This document shows, one piece after another, positions 18,050 to 27,605 of a stretch of 64,000 nt of DNA. Where the stretch lies: positions 3,582,136 through 3,646,135 of the forward strand of contig JAWPMR010000001.1 in assembly GCA_033344815.1 (NCBI GenBank), in the 5' to 3' direction. The position numbers and the translations under genes are program-made. Below the pieces are notes generated by a model. The model saw only the letters and a list, made by a program, of their open reading frames with translations. It made no database searches and had not been told where the DNA came from. The stretch's first letter is position 1. The number at the start of each line of letters is the position of its first letter. This stretch comes from Paracoccaceae bacterium. Lineage in GTDB: Bacteria; Pseudomonadota; Alphaproteobacteria; Rhodobacterales; Rhodobacteraceae.

Positions 18050-18943
18050 ATGACTGATAGTTTTGAGACCGAAAAGACGAAAGCATCTGCGTGGTTTCGC
18101 ACCTTGCGTGATGAGATCGTGACTGCCTTTGAAGGGTTGGAGCAGGATCACGCCACAGGGCCGCTTTCTGAGGCCGCACCGGGCGCGTTTGAGGTGTCTG
18201 AGACACAGCGCAGCAGCGATGATGGTTCTGATGCTGGCGGCGGGCTTATGAGCGTCATGCGAGGCGGGCGTGTTTTCGAAAAAGTTGGCGTCAACGTATC
18301 GACCGTTTACGGAACACTTGGTGAGCGCGCGCAAATGGCGATGGCCGCGCGCAAAGGTATCCCCGGGATGAAAGACGACCCGCGATTCTGGGCATCTGGC
18401 ATCAGCCTTGTGGCCCACATGCAAAACCCACATGCCCCTGCGGTTCACATGAACACACGTATGTTTTGGACCCCGCATGCGTGGTGGTTCGGTGGCGGGT
18501 CCGATTTGAATCCCTGTATCGAATACGCTGAAGACACGGCGCATTTTCACGCGACGCAAAAACAACACCTCGACCCGCATGGCGCTGATTTTTATCCCCG
18601 TTTGAAAGATTGGGCGGATGAGTATTTCTTTATCCCACATCGCAATCGTGCCCGCGGTGTGGGTGGAATTTTCATGGATGACCACTGTACCGGCGATTGG
18701 CAGGCGGATTTCAAACTAACGCAGGATATTGGTCGGGCTTTTCTGCCCGCCTATCTGCCTCTTGTCCAAAAACGTCGTGTGCGGGATTGGTCAGATGCGG
18801 ACAAGGATGCACAACTTGTGCACCGCGGGCTCTATGCTGAATACAATCTGGTTTATGACCGGGGCACTAAATTCGGCCTCGAGACAGGGCATGATGCCAA
18901 TGCCGTGCTGATGAGCCTACCACCCCTCGCAAAGTGGATCTGA
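18050..18943 (+). CDS. hemF: Oxygen-dependent coproporphyrinogen III oxidase
   Basis: Cytoplasmic enzyme (297 residues) that oxidatively decarboxylates coproporphyrinogen III to protoporphyrinogen IX using oxygen. The family blocks VHMNTRMFWTPHAWWFGGGSD (split here: HMNTRMFW, WWFGGGSDLNP) and FFIPHRNRARGVGGIF are present, including conserved histidines. The ATG at 18050 follows the palindrome. Together with hemN at 2334 the organism has both aerobic and anaerobic forms of this step. hemC follows on the other strand. Confidence 0.95.
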   Translation: MTDSFETEKTKASAWFRTLRDEIVTAFEGLEQDHATGPLSEAAPGAFEVSETQRSSDDGSDAGGGLMSVMRGGRVFEKVGVNVSTVYGTLGERAQMAMAARKGIPGMKDDPRFWASGISLVAHMQNPHAPAVHMNTRMFWTPHAWWFGGGSDLNPCIEYAEDTAHFHATQKQHLDPHGADFYPRLKDWADEYFFIPHRNRARGVGGIFMDDHCTGDWQADFKLTQDIGRAFLPAYLPLVQKRRVRDWSDADKDAQLVHRGLYAEYNLVYDRGTKFGLETGHDANAVLMSLPPLAKWI

Positions 18944-18987
18944 GCGGGGTCAGTAAGGCACCGTACTGGACTAGCTCGATTTCGCGG

Positions 18988-19938
18988 TCACCCGGTATGC
19001 CAGTCAAAGAACCCCGATCCGGCGCGCGACAGCAACTCGTCGGCGAGGTCCTTACCCATCGCGGTGCCGTCGGCGATGGTGCCTCTGCGCATGCCGCTAA
19101 TGGCTTGGGATCCATCCGGGCGCAGCACTTCGCCGCGCAGGGTCAGGGTGTCGCCGTCAAGCTCAGCCAGACCAGCGATGGGCGTTTCACAGGACCCGTC
19201 CAATGTCAGCAAAAAATTACGTTCTGCGGCCAAGCGCTGCCCTGTTTCAACGTGATGAATCGCCATAAGCATTTCGGCGGTATTGTCGTCCGAGATACGG
19301 CGCTCAATACCAATCGCCCCCTGCGCGACGGCAGGCAACATTTCATCCGGATCAATCGGCCTGGCGGGCACATCGTGCATTCCCAAGCGGTTTAGACCTG
19401 CAGCTGCAAGAAAGGTGCATTCTGCGACACCCTCACTCAGCTTCTTCAATCGCGTCTGCACATTACCGCGAAACTCGACGACCTCAAGATCCGGCCTGCG
19501 GTTCAGCAATTGCGCTTTGCGCCGCAAACTGGAGGTGCCAACAACGGCACCCTGCGCCAGGTTCTTGATACCCGTTAAGGTTGGTGACACAAACGCATCG
19601 CGCACATCCTCGCGGGGCAGATAGGTATCAAGGATCAACCCATCCGGCTGCAAAGTCGGCATGTCCTTCATGGAATGCACGGCAATGTCAATTTTCCCTG
19701 ACAGCAAATCCTCTTCGATTTCACGGGTAAAAAGCCCCTTGCCGCCGATCTCTTTGAGGGGGCGATCCTGAATGGCATCCCCGGTGACTTTGATGATCAC
19801 TATTTTAAAGCAATCCTCTTCAATATCAAAGGCTTCTGAGAGTCTTTTGCGGGTTTCATAGGCCTGCGCAAGCGCTAGCGGGGAACCTCGGGTGCCGATA
19901 TTCAGCGGGGAGTCGGGAGTGGGGAGCGTTACTGTCAT
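18988..19938 (-). CDS. hemC: Hydroxymethylbilane synthase (porphobilinogen deaminase)
   Basis: Cytoplasmic enzyme (316 residues) that joins four porphobilinogens into hydroxymethylbilane. Family motifs: IGTRGSPLALAQA at the N-terminus, HSMKDMP near 88-94, GTSSLRRKAQ near 134-143, and the dipyrromethane-cofactor cysteine C250 in LDGSCETP. It is divergent from hemE with a 103-base gap that holds an imperfect PpsR-like site. Confidence 0.95.
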   Translation of the reverse strand: MTVTLPTPDSPLNIGTRGSPLALAQAYETRKRLSEAFDIEEDCFKIVIIKVTGDAIQDRPLKEIGGKGLFTREIEEDLLSGKIDIAVHSMKDMPTLQPDGLILDTYLPREDVRDAFVSPTLTGIKNLAQGAVVGTSSLRRKAQLLNRRPDLEVVEFRGNVQTRLKKLSEGVAECTFLAAAGLNRLGMHDVPARPIDPDEMLPAVAQGAIGIERRISDDNTAEMLMAIHHVETGQRLAAERNFLLTLDGSCETPIAGLAELDGDTLTLRGEVLRPDGSQAISGMRRGTIADGTAMGKDLADELLSRAGSGFFDWHTG

Positions 19939-19955
19939 GCGCCTATCTTTATGCG

Positions 19956-19973
19956 CGTCAATTTATCCTGACA
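19956..19973. promoter_or_regulatory. Imperfect PpsR-like site between hemC and hemE
   Basis: CGTCA-N8-TGACA has the same architecture as the inner part of the hemF palindrome (TGTCA-N8-TGACA), with one mismatch. It lies between the divergent hemC and hemE genes. In Rhodobacter, PpsR sites are known at haem genes, so shared control with hemF is plausible but unproven. Confidence 0.4.
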
Positions 19974-20041
19974 ACCCGTCTGTGTCTTGACAACCGCCTT
20001 CCCGCGCTTGACCAACGGGATACGAAAATATGAGGACACCC

Positions 20042-21076
20042 ATGGCCCCGACAAAAACGATCCTGCGCGCCCTTGCCGGCGAGACACAAGCAACCCCACC
20101 GATCTGGATGATGCGCCAGGCGGGACGTTATTTACCCGAATACAAGGCGACGCGCGCACAGGCCGGGGATTTTCTGTCGCTGTGTTACAATCCGGAACTC
20201 GCGGCCGAAGTGACACTGCAGCCGATCCGTCGATACGGCTTTGATGCGGCAATCCTGTTTGCGGATATTTTGCTCTTGCCGCAGGCTCTGGGCGCGGACC
20301 TTTGGTTTGTGACAGGCGAGGGCCCCCGGTTGTCCACGATCCAGACCCAAGCGGATTTTGACAAGCTCGGTCCGGTATCCGACATTCACGAAACACTGAA
20401 CCCGATTTATGAAACCGTTCGTATTTTGCGCCGTGAATTGCCCTCTGAAACCACTTTGATCGGATTTGCCGGGGCACCATGGACCGTGGCCACTTATATG
20501 ATCGCCGGGCGTGGCACGCCCGATCAGGGTCCGGCGCATGCGCTGCGCGAAGAAAATAACGCACTCTTCGAGGCTTTGCTGGCACGGATTACCGCCGGGA
20601 CCATCGACTATATGGCTGCACAGATTGAAGCTGGTGCAGAGGTCGTCAAGATTTTTGACAGCTGGGCCGGATCTCTCAAGGGAGAGGCATTTCAGAAATA
20701 CGCGCTGGAACCTACACGGGAAATTACCGCAGCCTTGAAGGACCGCTATCCGCATATCCCAATCATTGGTTTCCCGCGCGAGGCGGGTGACAATTACATC
20801 GGTTTTGCTAAAGCAACAGGTGTTGATTGCGTTGCGTTGGATAACTCCATAAGCGCCGATTGGGCTGCGGCCAATGTACAGGTTGATGGCTGTGTGCAGG
20901 GAAACCTTGCCAGCAGCCATATGGTCACCGGGGGCCAGGCATTGGTGGATGAGACCCGCGCGATTGTGAAAGCCTTTTCAAACGGCCCGCATATTTTCAA
21001 TCTGGGCCACGGCATCACACCGGATGCGGACCCGGACAATGTGCAGCGCATGATTGACGCGGTGCGCACGCTTTAA
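20042..21076 (+). CDS. hemE: Uroporphyrinogen decarboxylase
   Basis: Cytoplasmic enzyme (344 residues) that decarboxylates uroporphyrinogen III to coproporphyrinogen III. The signature [16 protein letters not shown] is near residues 20-35 and a second conserved block [13 protein letters not shown] lies near 144. I choose the ATG at 20042, which has GAGGA five bases upstream; another ATG at 20030 is in frame. Divergent from hemC. Confidence 0.95.
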   Translation: MAPTKTILRALAGETQATPPIWMMRQAGRYLPEYKATRAQAGDFLSLCYNPELAAEVTLQPIRRYGFDAAILFADILLLPQALGADLWFVTGEGPRLSTIQTQADFDKLGPVSDIHETLNPIYETVRILRRELPSETTLIGFAGAPWTVATYMIAGRGTPDQGPAHALREENNALFEALLARITAGTIDYMAAQIEAGAEVVKIFDSWAGSLKGEAFQKYALEPTREITAALKDRYPHIPIIGFPREAGDNYIGFAKATGVDCVALDNSISADWAAANVQVDGCVQGNLASSHMVTGGQALVDETRAIVKAFSNGPHIFNLGHGITPDADPDNVQRMIDAVRTL

Positions 21077-21129
21077 TCGCGCTTTCTGGCTTGACGGCAC
21101 AGCGGGGCTGGCATAACCCACGCTCCGAC

Positions 21130-21206
<77 letters not shown>

Positions 21207-21554
21207 CATCTCCAATCAGACTCGTATGACGGGCAAGCAAGGGCTGGGCGTGAAGGAATGCGTCTGGGTGGCCTAATTCAATTCGCTGAACACGTCGGGT
21301 TCTTCCGCGTCTGGTCCGGGGCCACTGGGATAGACGAATAGCAGATGCAATATGCCCATGCGTCAGAGCCCGGTCCAGTTTGACACTGCTCTCCGAAAGC
21401 ACAGACGGATTACCAAAGGCGACCCCATCCACACACCGATGATAGTTACAAACACAGGTGACATCCCGCCGCATCTGCAATAGCAATTTGTCAGGGAAGA
21501 CGAGTCAACGGCCGCAAAACGCAAAGCCGGACGAGGATTTATGGGAGGAACAAT
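21207..21554. other. Gap between tRNA and TRAP operon, no supported gene
   Basis: About 350 bases without a convincing gene. A minus-strand frame that runs into the tRNA is typical of spurious calls. The sequence just before dctP carries a strong ribosome site (GGGAGGA). No clear promoter motif is seen. Confidence 0.6.
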
Positions 21555-22595
21555 ATGAAAATCTCACGGAAATCATTTTTGAACACAGCCGCAAGCGCGG
21601 CATTGGTATGCGGATTTGGCGCAACCTCTGCTATGGCGCAGGATGTCACGCTGCGCATGCATCAGTTCCTGCCGCCGCAGGCGAATGTGCCAAAGCTGGT
21701 GTTGGACGTTTGGGCGGACAGCGTTGAAGAAGACAGCGGTGGGCGCATCAAGGTGGAGCGTTACCCGTCAATGCAGCTTGGTGGTAAACCACCGGAACTG
21801 ATGGATCAGGCGATTGACGGCGTTGCTGATATCGTTTGGACGGTGGTTGGCTATACACCGGGGCGTTTTCCGTCGACCGAAGTATTTGAGTTGCCATTCA
21901 TGATGACGAACGCCCGGGCCGCATCGCGCGCCTATTGGGAAATGTTCGAAACGCACATGAAGGATACGGAATTCAAGGATGTACACATCCTGGGCACATG
22001 GGTGCATGGTCCGGGGCTTATTCACGCCAATAAGGAAGTTCGGGCACCCTCCGATATGGAAGGTCTGAAAATCCGTGGCGGGTCGCGCCTGGCCAATGCG
22101 CTGTTGGAAAAAGTAGGTGCCACGCCGGTCGGCATGCCCGTTCCCGCCGTGCCTGAAGGTCTGTCCAAAGGGGTGATAGATGGCACGACAATCCCGTGGG
22201 AAGTCACAGCCGCGCTTAAAATTCCGGAGCTTGTTGGCAACCACACTGAGTTTACAGGTAATGCGCTGTATGTGCTGACTTTCGTTCTGGCCATGAACAA
22301 GGATCGCTATGAAAGCCTGCCTGCCGATTTGCAAAAGGTGATCGACGATAACTCCGGTCTGGAGTTCTCGGTTTTCGCGGGCGGCACACAGGCAGACAGT
22401 GATGGTCCTGCCCGCGCCGCGGCCGTAGAACGCGGCAACAACATCGTGACGTTGAACGCTGAAGAAACAGCCGAATGGCGCGCGGTTGCCGAACCGATCT
22501 ATGCGGAATGGGTGACAGAAATGAATGACAAGGGCATTGACGGTCAGGCTTTGATTGACGAGGCCCGTATGTTGATCGACAAATACACTGAATAG
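21555..22595 (+). CDS. dctP: TRAP transporter solute-binding protein, DctP family
   Basis: Periplasmic binding protein (346 residues) of a sodium-driven TRAP importer. A signal peptide ends near residue 28 (ATSAMAQD). The DctP fold is indicated by RIKVERYPSMQLGG near 62-75 and an arginine-containing LKIRGGSRLANALLEKVGATP segment (LKIRGGSR, then VGATPVGMPVP). The ligand is not readable. Its position before benzoate-CoA ligase and box genes suggests an aromatic or related carboxylate. dctQ follows after a hairpin. Confidence 0.9.
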   Translation: MKISRKSFLNTAASAALVCGFGATSAMAQDVTLRMHQFLPPQANVPKLVLDVWADSVEEDSGGRIKVERYPSMQLGGKPPELMDQAIDGVADIVWTVVGYTPGRFPSTEVFELPFMMTNARAASRAYWEMFETHMKDTEFKDVHILGTWVHGPGLIHANKEVRAPSDMEGLKIRGGSRLANALLEKVGATPVGMPVPAVPEGLSKGVIDGTTIPWEVTAALKIPELVGNHTEFTGNALYVLTFVLAMNKDRYESLPADLQKVIDDNSGLEFSVFAGGTQADSDGPARAAAVERGNNIVTLNAEETAEWRAVAEPIYAEWVTEMNDKGIDGQALIDEARMLIDKYTE

Positions 22596-22611
22596 GCGCC
22601 CAGAAACCAAG

Positions 22612-22650
22612 AAAGCCCGGTGCAAGCACCCCTTGCTTCGGGCTTTTTTT
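22612..22650 (+). terminator. Hairpin with U-run between dctP and dctQ
   Basis: AAAGCCCG pairs with CGGGCTTT, with an inner GCAAG/CTTGC stem, followed by a run of seven T. It has the form of a Rho-independent terminator. Inside this operon it probably lets part of the transcription continue, giving more binding protein than permease. Confidence 0.8.
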
Positions 22651-22664
22651 ATACCTGAAACGGA

Positions 22665-23243
22665 ATGCATCGAATGCACCGAGCGATAAAACGACTGGCC
22701 CATGTAACGGCGATGATCGGCGGACTGGTACTGGTCGGCATTATCCTTTTGACAACGGTGTCAATCATCGGGCGGACGCTGAACAAAATGCTGCATTCTG
22801 ACAACGCAGAGCGTTGGTTTGCGGAATTTTCTCAAACGCTGCTGGATCTTGGCATCGGAGAAGTAAACGGTAGCTATGAATTGCTTGAGGCAGGCGTCGC
22901 TTTCGCAATCTTTTCGTTTTTTCCAATCTGCCAACTGTACGGTGCCCATGCCACGGTGGATATTTTCACATCCAAACTGCCGGGACGGTTGAACCGGGCC
23001 ATTGTCGCCTTCTGGGAGATTGTTTTGGCCGCTGTGCTGATCCTGATCAGTTGGCGCCTGTATGAGGGGATGCAACGCTACATCGGTAACGGGGAAACGA
23101 CGTTTTTCCTGCAATTTCCGGTGTGGTGGGCCTATTCGGCCAGCTTTGCAGCCTCGGTCGTGACATGCATCGTTGCTGTGTACTGCGCAGCGATGCGCGT
23201 TGGTGAAAGCCTTTCGGGGCGTGTTTTGTTGCCAACGGCGTAA
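22665..23243 (+). CDS. dctQ: TRAP transporter small permease, DctQ family
   Basis: Inner-membrane protein (192 residues) with four hydrophobic segments (about 18-38, 76-95, 110-135 and 150-178), the DctQ layout. A longer than usual loop follows the first segment. Two ATG codons (22665 and 22674) are possible starts and neither has a strong ribosome site. dctM starts 10 bases after the stop. Confidence 0.85.
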   Translation: MHRMHRAIKRLAHVTAMIGGLVLVGIILLTTVSIIGRTLNKMLHSDNAERWFAEFSQTLLDLGIGEVNGSYELLEAGVAFAIFSFFPICQLYGAHATVDIFTSKLPGRLNRAIVAFWEIVLAAVLILISWRLYEGMQRYIGNGETTFFLQFPVWWAYSASFAASVVTCIVAVYCAAMRVGESLSGRVLLPTA

Positions 23244-23253
23244 GGGTCTGAAT

Positions 23254-24573
23254 GTGAGTAACCTCGAATTAGGATTCTGGTCCTTCCCGATCTTGTTGAT
23301 TATGGTCTTCATGCGCGCGCCGATTGGCCTTGCCATGCTTTTGTGTGGCTTTGCCGGATGGTATTTCGCCATGGGGGGTAACCCCAATGTCCTGCTGAAC
23401 AAACTGAAGTCAGAGACCTATTCGCAATTCTCCAGCTATTCGCTGTCAATAATTCCGATGTTCTTGCTAATGGGGCAATTCGCGACGCTCTCGGGCATGT
23501 CCACGGCCTTGTTCAAAGCGGCCGAGAGCTTTCTGGGGCATCGTCGGGGCGGTGTCGCTATGGCGTCCGTCGGAGCCTGCGCCGGGTTTGGCGCGATTTG
23601 TGGCTCATCACTGGCGACGGCGGCCACCATGTCGAAAGTGGCGCTGCCGGAACTGCGTCGCTACGGGTACTCCGGCGGGTTCTCTACGGCGACGCTGGCG
23701 GCGGGCGGCACCTTGGGCATTCTGATCCCGCCCTCCGTCATCCTGGTGATCTATGCGATTCTGACCGAACAAAATATTGCAAAACTGTTTCTGGCGGCCT
23801 TCATCCCAGGCATCCTTGCTGCGCTCGGTTACATGTTGACCATTTCACTTTACGTGCGCCTCTACCCGAAATCCGCCGGGACCCGCGCGCCCCAACCAAT
23901 GTCAGAACGTTGGGCGGCACTTGGTAAAACATGGCCCGTCTTGATGATTTTTGGCCTTGTGGTCGGTGGCATCTACCTTGGGTGGTTCACTCCAACAGAA
24001 GGTTCAGCCATCGGGGCGGCGGGCACCGGACTCGTGGCTCTTTTGTCGGGAAGCCTGAATTGGACGGTCTTCCGCGACAGCTTGTTTGGCACGGCGCGCA
24101 CCACGGCCATGATCTTTTTCATTGTGCTGGGGGCCGGGTTTTACAATAGCTTTCTCGCTCTGTCCGGCGTGCCACAGTTCATGGCCGACTGGGTGCTCAC
24201 CCAAGGCTTCAGCCCGTGGTTTGTGCTGTCGATCATCCTTGTGTTCTATTTGATCTTCGGGTGCCTGATGGACAGCTTGTCGATGATCCTGCTGACGGTG
24301 CCGATCTTCTTCCCGGTCATCTCGGCCATGGATTTTGGCATGTCACCAGAGCATGTGGCGATCTGGTTCGGCATTCTCGTCCTTATTGTCGTGGAGGTTG
24401 GACTGATCACACCGCCGGTCGGCATGAACCTGTTCATCATCAACGCCATGGACCGCGAAACCCCTATGACCGAAACCTATAAGGCGGTCATGTTTTTTGT
24501 GGGGTCGGACATCGTCCGAGTGATCATTCTGGTAATGTTCCCGGCGATAACGTTGTTTTTACTACCCTCCTGA
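23254..24573 (+). CDS. dctM: TRAP transporter large permease, DctM family
   Basis: Inner-membrane transporter subunit (439 residues) with about 12 hydrophobic segments. Typical DctM blocks are GACAGFGAICGSSLATAATM (residues near 104-125) and LIPPSVILVIYAI. The GTG start at 23254 follows AAGGG and gives MSNLELGFW; the frame is open further upstream but that part overlaps dctQ. It completes the TRAP unit. Confidence 0.92.
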   Translation: MSNLELGFWSFPILLIMVFMRAPIGLAMLLCGFAGWYFAMGGNPNVLLNKLKSETYSQFSSYSLSIIPMFLLMGQFATLSGMSTALFKAAESFLGHRRGGVAMASVGACAGFGAICGSSLATAATMSKVALPELRRYGYSGGFSTATLAAGGTLGILIPPSVILVIYAILTEQNIAKLFLAAFIPGILAALGYMLTISLYVRLYPKSAGTRAPQPMSERWAALGKTWPVLMIFGLVVGGIYLGWFTPTEGSAIGAAGTGLVALLSGSLNWTVFRDSLFGTARTTAMIFFIVLGAGFYNSFLALSGVPQFMADWVLTQGFSPWFVLSIILVFYLIFGCLMDSLSMILLTVPIFFPVISAMDFGMSPEHVAIWFGILVLIVVEVGLITPPVGMNLFIINAMDRETPMTETYKAVMFFVGSDIVRVIILVMFPAITLFLLPS

Positions 24574-24681
24574 GGTTGCCAACTGGCTTCCGTAGCAAAC
24601 CGGCCTAAGCACAGATTTGCAGCATCTTGCCCGCCGCCTCCGAAAAGGTCACACTCACGCTGAGGTATGTGGGAGAGAGCA

Positions 24682-26223
24682 GTGAGTAGTATTCATGACA
24701 ATGCGGCAAGCTATTTTGTGGATCGTCATCTGTCCGAGGGGCGCGCAAGGAAAGTCGCATACCGTGAAGCTGGCACGGGCCGCAGTTTGACGTATCAGCA
24801 ACTCGCCGAGGGTGCTGGGATCGTTGCAGGGGCTTTGCAGCGGGCCGATGTGCGTCCTGAAGAACGCGCGGCGATGTTGGTGCTGGATACGATCGAGTTT
24901 CCACACTTGTTTTTTGGCGCGCTCAAATGCGGCGTGGTGCCGGTCCCGATCAATACGCTCTTGGCGACCCCTATTTATGATGCGATCCTGCGGGATAGCC
25001 GCGCAGTGATCTTGTTTGTCTCTGCCCCGCTTTTTGCAGCCGTAGAGCCCATTTTGGCGGCCAACCCCTATTTGCGGGAGGTGGTTGTTATTGGCGATGA
25101 AGCCGTTGAGGGTACGCAAAACCTCGAAGCTTTCATATCTGGCGCACACCCATTGCCGACTGTCGCGGTATCGCCGGATGAAACGGCCTTTTGGCTCTAT
25201 TCGTCGGGGTCAACCGGGCAACCCAAGGGTGTGCAGCATGTTCATTCCAGTCTGAAGGCCACAGCCGATACCTATGGCGCAAATGTATTGTGCCTCAAAG
25301 AAGACGATACGGTGTTTTCGGCGGCAAAGTTCTTCTTTGCCTACGGTCTTGGGAATGCAATGACTTTCCCATTGGCCGTGGGTGCCACCACTGTGATTTT
25401 CGCTGGTCGGCCAACACCACCGGATATGATCGTCACTTTGAATGCGGAAAAACCAACGGTGTTTTGCGGGGTGCCCACACTATTTGCCGCCATGGTGGCC
25501 GAAATAGATCGAACCGGTCCGCCGCAAGCGCCGCTCCGGATGTGCATTTCGGCGGGGGAGGCGTTGCCTGAGGATGTGGGGCGTCGTTGGCAGGCGCATA
25601 CCGGCGTGGATATTTTGGATGGGGTCGGGTCCACCGAGATGCTGCACATTTTCCTGAGCAATCGTGCGGATGATCTTGAATATGGAACCTCCGGTACGCC
25701 AGTGCCCGGCTACAATGTACGGCTCGTGGATGAAGCAGGTTCAGATGTGGGTGACAACGAAATTGGCGAGTTGCTGGTGGATGGCGCTTCTGCTGCATCG
25801 GGGTATTGGAACCAGCGCGACAAATCACGCGCGACCTTTGAAGGTGTCTGGACGCGGACCGGTGACAAATACGAACGGCGACCGGATGGGCGATATGTGT
25901 ACTGTGGTCGTACGGATGACATGTTCAAAGTTTCCGGCATTTGGGTGTCGCCCTTCGAGGTGGAACAGGCGCTTGTCAGCCATTCTGCCGTTCTGGAAGC
26001 TGCGGTTGTAGCAGCGCGCGATGATCTGGGGCTCGAAAAACCCAAGGCGTTCGTTGTGCTGCATGGGACTGCGCCAGAGCGCTTTGAGGCGATGTTGATC
26101 GAACACGTCAAAGACCAGATCGGAAAGTGGAAATACCCGCGTTGGATTGAAGTCGTGGAGGAGCTTCCGAAAACGGCCACCGGCAAGATACAACGGTTTA
26201 GGCTGCGAGGAGAGGGTGCATGA
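24682..26223 (+). CDS. Benzoate-CoA ligase family protein
   Basis: AMP-forming acyl-CoA synthetase (513 residues) expected to make benzoyl-CoA from benzoate, ATP and CoA. The opening NAASYFVDRHLSEGR is typical of benzoate-CoA ligases. The P-loop-like motif YSSGSTGQPKGV lies near residues 172-183, GVGSTEMLHIF near 313, and the catalytic lysine is in TATGKIQRF at the C-terminus. I use the GTG at 24682, which follows GGGAGAG; an in-frame ATG at 24667 would add five residues. Directly followed by an overlapping hydrolase gene. Confidence 0.88.
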   Translation: MSSIHDNAASYFVDRHLSEGRARKVAYREAGTGRSLTYQQLAEGAGIVAGALQRADVRPEERAAMLVLDTIEFPHLFFGALKCGVVPVPINTLLATPIYDAILRDSRAVILFVSAPLFAAVEPILAANPYLREVVVIGDEAVEGTQNLEAFISGAHPLPTVAVSPDETAFWLYSSGSTGQPKGVQHVHSSLKATADTYGANVLCLKEDDTVFSAAKFFFAYGLGNAMTFPLAVGATTVIFAGRPTPPDMIVTLNAEKPTVFCGVPTLFAAMVAEIDRTGPPQAPLRMCISAGEALPEDVGRRWQAHTGVDILDGVGSTEMLHIFLSNRADDLEYGTSGTPVPGYNVRLVDEAGSDVGDNEIGELLVDGASAASGYWNQRDKSRATFEGVWTRTGDKYERRPDGRYVYCGRTDDMFKVSGIWVSPFEVEQALVSHSAVLEAAVVAARDDLGLEKPKAFVVLHGTAPERFEAMLIEHVKDQIGKWKYPRWIEVVEELPKTATGKIQRFRLRGEGA

Positions 26224-27041
26224 TACGCTGGTGTGCGGAGCCTGGCCAGACGCTGTCCATCGAAGGTATCGACCTGGAATACGCCTGCTTTGGACCGCCG
26301 CCCGGCGAGGCAGCGACCATTGTTATGCTGCATGAGGGGCTGGGATGCGTCGAAATGTGGCGCGATGTGCCGAAACAACTGTCTGAGGTCACCGGGCTCG
26401 GTGTTTTGGTTTATTCCCGTCGTGGGTATGGCCGTTCTGCTGCGGCGGATCAGCCGTTTCCAGTCGACTACATGACCCTTGAGGGCGAAAACACGCTGGG
26501 CAAAGTCATGGATGCGAGCGGCTTGAAAGAAGTCATCCTTTTGGGTCATTCGGATGGGGCGACGATTGCCTGTATCTATGCCGGTTCGGTCAGCGACATG
26601 CGGGTGCGCGGGTTGGTGTTGATCGCGCCACATTTTTTCACCGAACCCCAAGGTCTGGCCGCGATCCGGTCGGCGGGAAAAGCCTATCGAAAAGGCGATC
26701 TGAAATCAAAACTGGCACGCTATCACGATGATATTGATGGCGTTTTCCATCGCTGGTATGATGTTTGGACATCACCGGAGTTTGAGAATTGGAACGTGGC
26801 GGATGCGATTGATCATCTGCGCATACCGGTTTTGGCAATACAGGGTCGCGATGACGCCTATGGCACGCTGGCGCAAATTGAAGAGATCGACGCCCGCATC
26901 TATTCCCCCCTCGAGACATCAATCCTCGATCATTGTGGACATGCGCCGCATTTCGAACGGGGACCCGAAACTCGACATGCAATCGCAGAGTTTTGTGCGC
27001 GGTTGATGCGTTTGGAGCACCAAAAGATTGCCCTGGCCTGA
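26220..27041 (+). CDS. Alpha/beta hydrolase of the box cluster
   Basis: Cytoplasmic alpha/beta-hydrolase (273 residues). The nucleophile elbow is GHSDGAT near residues 109-115. An aspartate in AIQGRDDAYG near 214 and a histidine in DHCGHAPHFE near 240 complete a likely triad. The start overlaps the ligase stop by four bases, so the two are translationally coupled. It may act as a thioesterase or ester hydrolase in aromatic metabolism; this is inferred from position only. Confidence 0.85.
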   Translation: MIRWCAEPGQTLSIEGIDLEYACFGPPPGEAATIVMLHEGLGCVEMWRDVPKQLSEVTGLGVLVYSRRGYGRSAAADQPFPVDYMTLEGENTLGKVMDASGLKEVILLGHSDGATIACIYAGSVSDMRVRGLVLIAPHFFTEPQGLAAIRSAGKAYRKGDLKSKLARYHDDIDGVFHRWYDVWTSPEFENWNVADAIDHLRIPVLAIQGRDDAYGTLAQIEEIDARIYSPLETSILDHCGHAPHFERGPETRHAIAEFCARLMRLEHQKIALA

Positions 27042-27486
27042 TCCACCTGAGGGTCTGATATTTCCGCCTTTCGCGTATATCCCGGGAAAAAACAGCCGGC
27101 ATCCGGAGAATTTTTTTGAGGACATAAAGGCGAGCGTTACCCGCGACATATGCCCCTCAGATTTACAGGATACGGCCGCATTCAAGGCCGGTCTGGCCTA
27201 TCTGGATGCCGGATATTTTTGGGAATGCCATGAAGTCCTGGAGGCTGTTTGGATGCGTACAGAGGACCCAAGCCCGGAACGTGAAATGGTGCAAGCCTTG
27301 ATCCAATTGGCCAACGCGAAGTTGAAATTGCTTATGGATAAGCCGCGCGCGGCGCTTCGATTATGCGATATGGTCGTTGCGCATCTTGCCCGATGTCATC
27401 CGCGCGACGGCGTGCTGGGTCTTGGAATCGATTGTGTCGCACGGCGCACTGAAATTGCGCGCACTGATGCAATAAGAGCATTATAA
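27028..27486 (+). CDS. DUF309 domain protein
   Basis: Protein of 152 residues. The region AFKAGLAYLDAGYFWECHEVLEAVW (split: AGLAYLDAGYFWECHEVLE) is the DUF309 signature, including a conserved histidine. The function of the family is unknown. The start is a TTG that overlaps the preceding gene by 14 bases, with no better codon seen nearby, so the N-terminus is uncertain. The gene ends the ligase-hydrolase operon. Confidence 0.75.
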   Translation: MPWPDPPEGLIFPPFAYIPGKNSRHPENFFEDIKASVTRDICPSDLQDTAAFKAGLAYLDAGYFWECHEVLEAVWMRTEDPSPEREMVQALIQLANAKLKLLMDKPRAALRLCDMVVAHLARCHPRDGVLGLGIDCVARRTEIARTDAIRAL

Positions 27487-27605
27487 TGCCAATTAATGCA
27501 AATATCCTATAAGGCAGCGCAAATTATGCAGGTTAAACGCAGCTCAATACGTACTATAATACATTTTTGAATGTGGTTTGGATCATGAACTCTGGAGGAT
27601 GCTAG
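27487..27605 (+). promoter_or_regulatory. boxC promoter region with TGCA half-sites
   Basis: An AT-rich 119-base stretch, unlike its surroundings. TGCC-N6-TGCA lies at 27487-27500 and CGCA-N5-TGCA at 27518-27530. A perfect -10 box TATAAT is at 27555-27560, with only a weak -35 (GTTAAA at 27532-27537), and a GGAGG ribosome site at 27594-27598. TGCA repeats are the known operator element of BzdR/BoxR-type regulators. BoxR, encoded downstream, is the likely binder. Confidence 0.6.

Noticed and set aside
21341-21480. GCAGATGC and GCATCTGC, 130 bases apart, as a regulatory inverted repeat for dctP
   Set aside because: Eight-base matches at that distance are expected by chance and there is no further symmetry.
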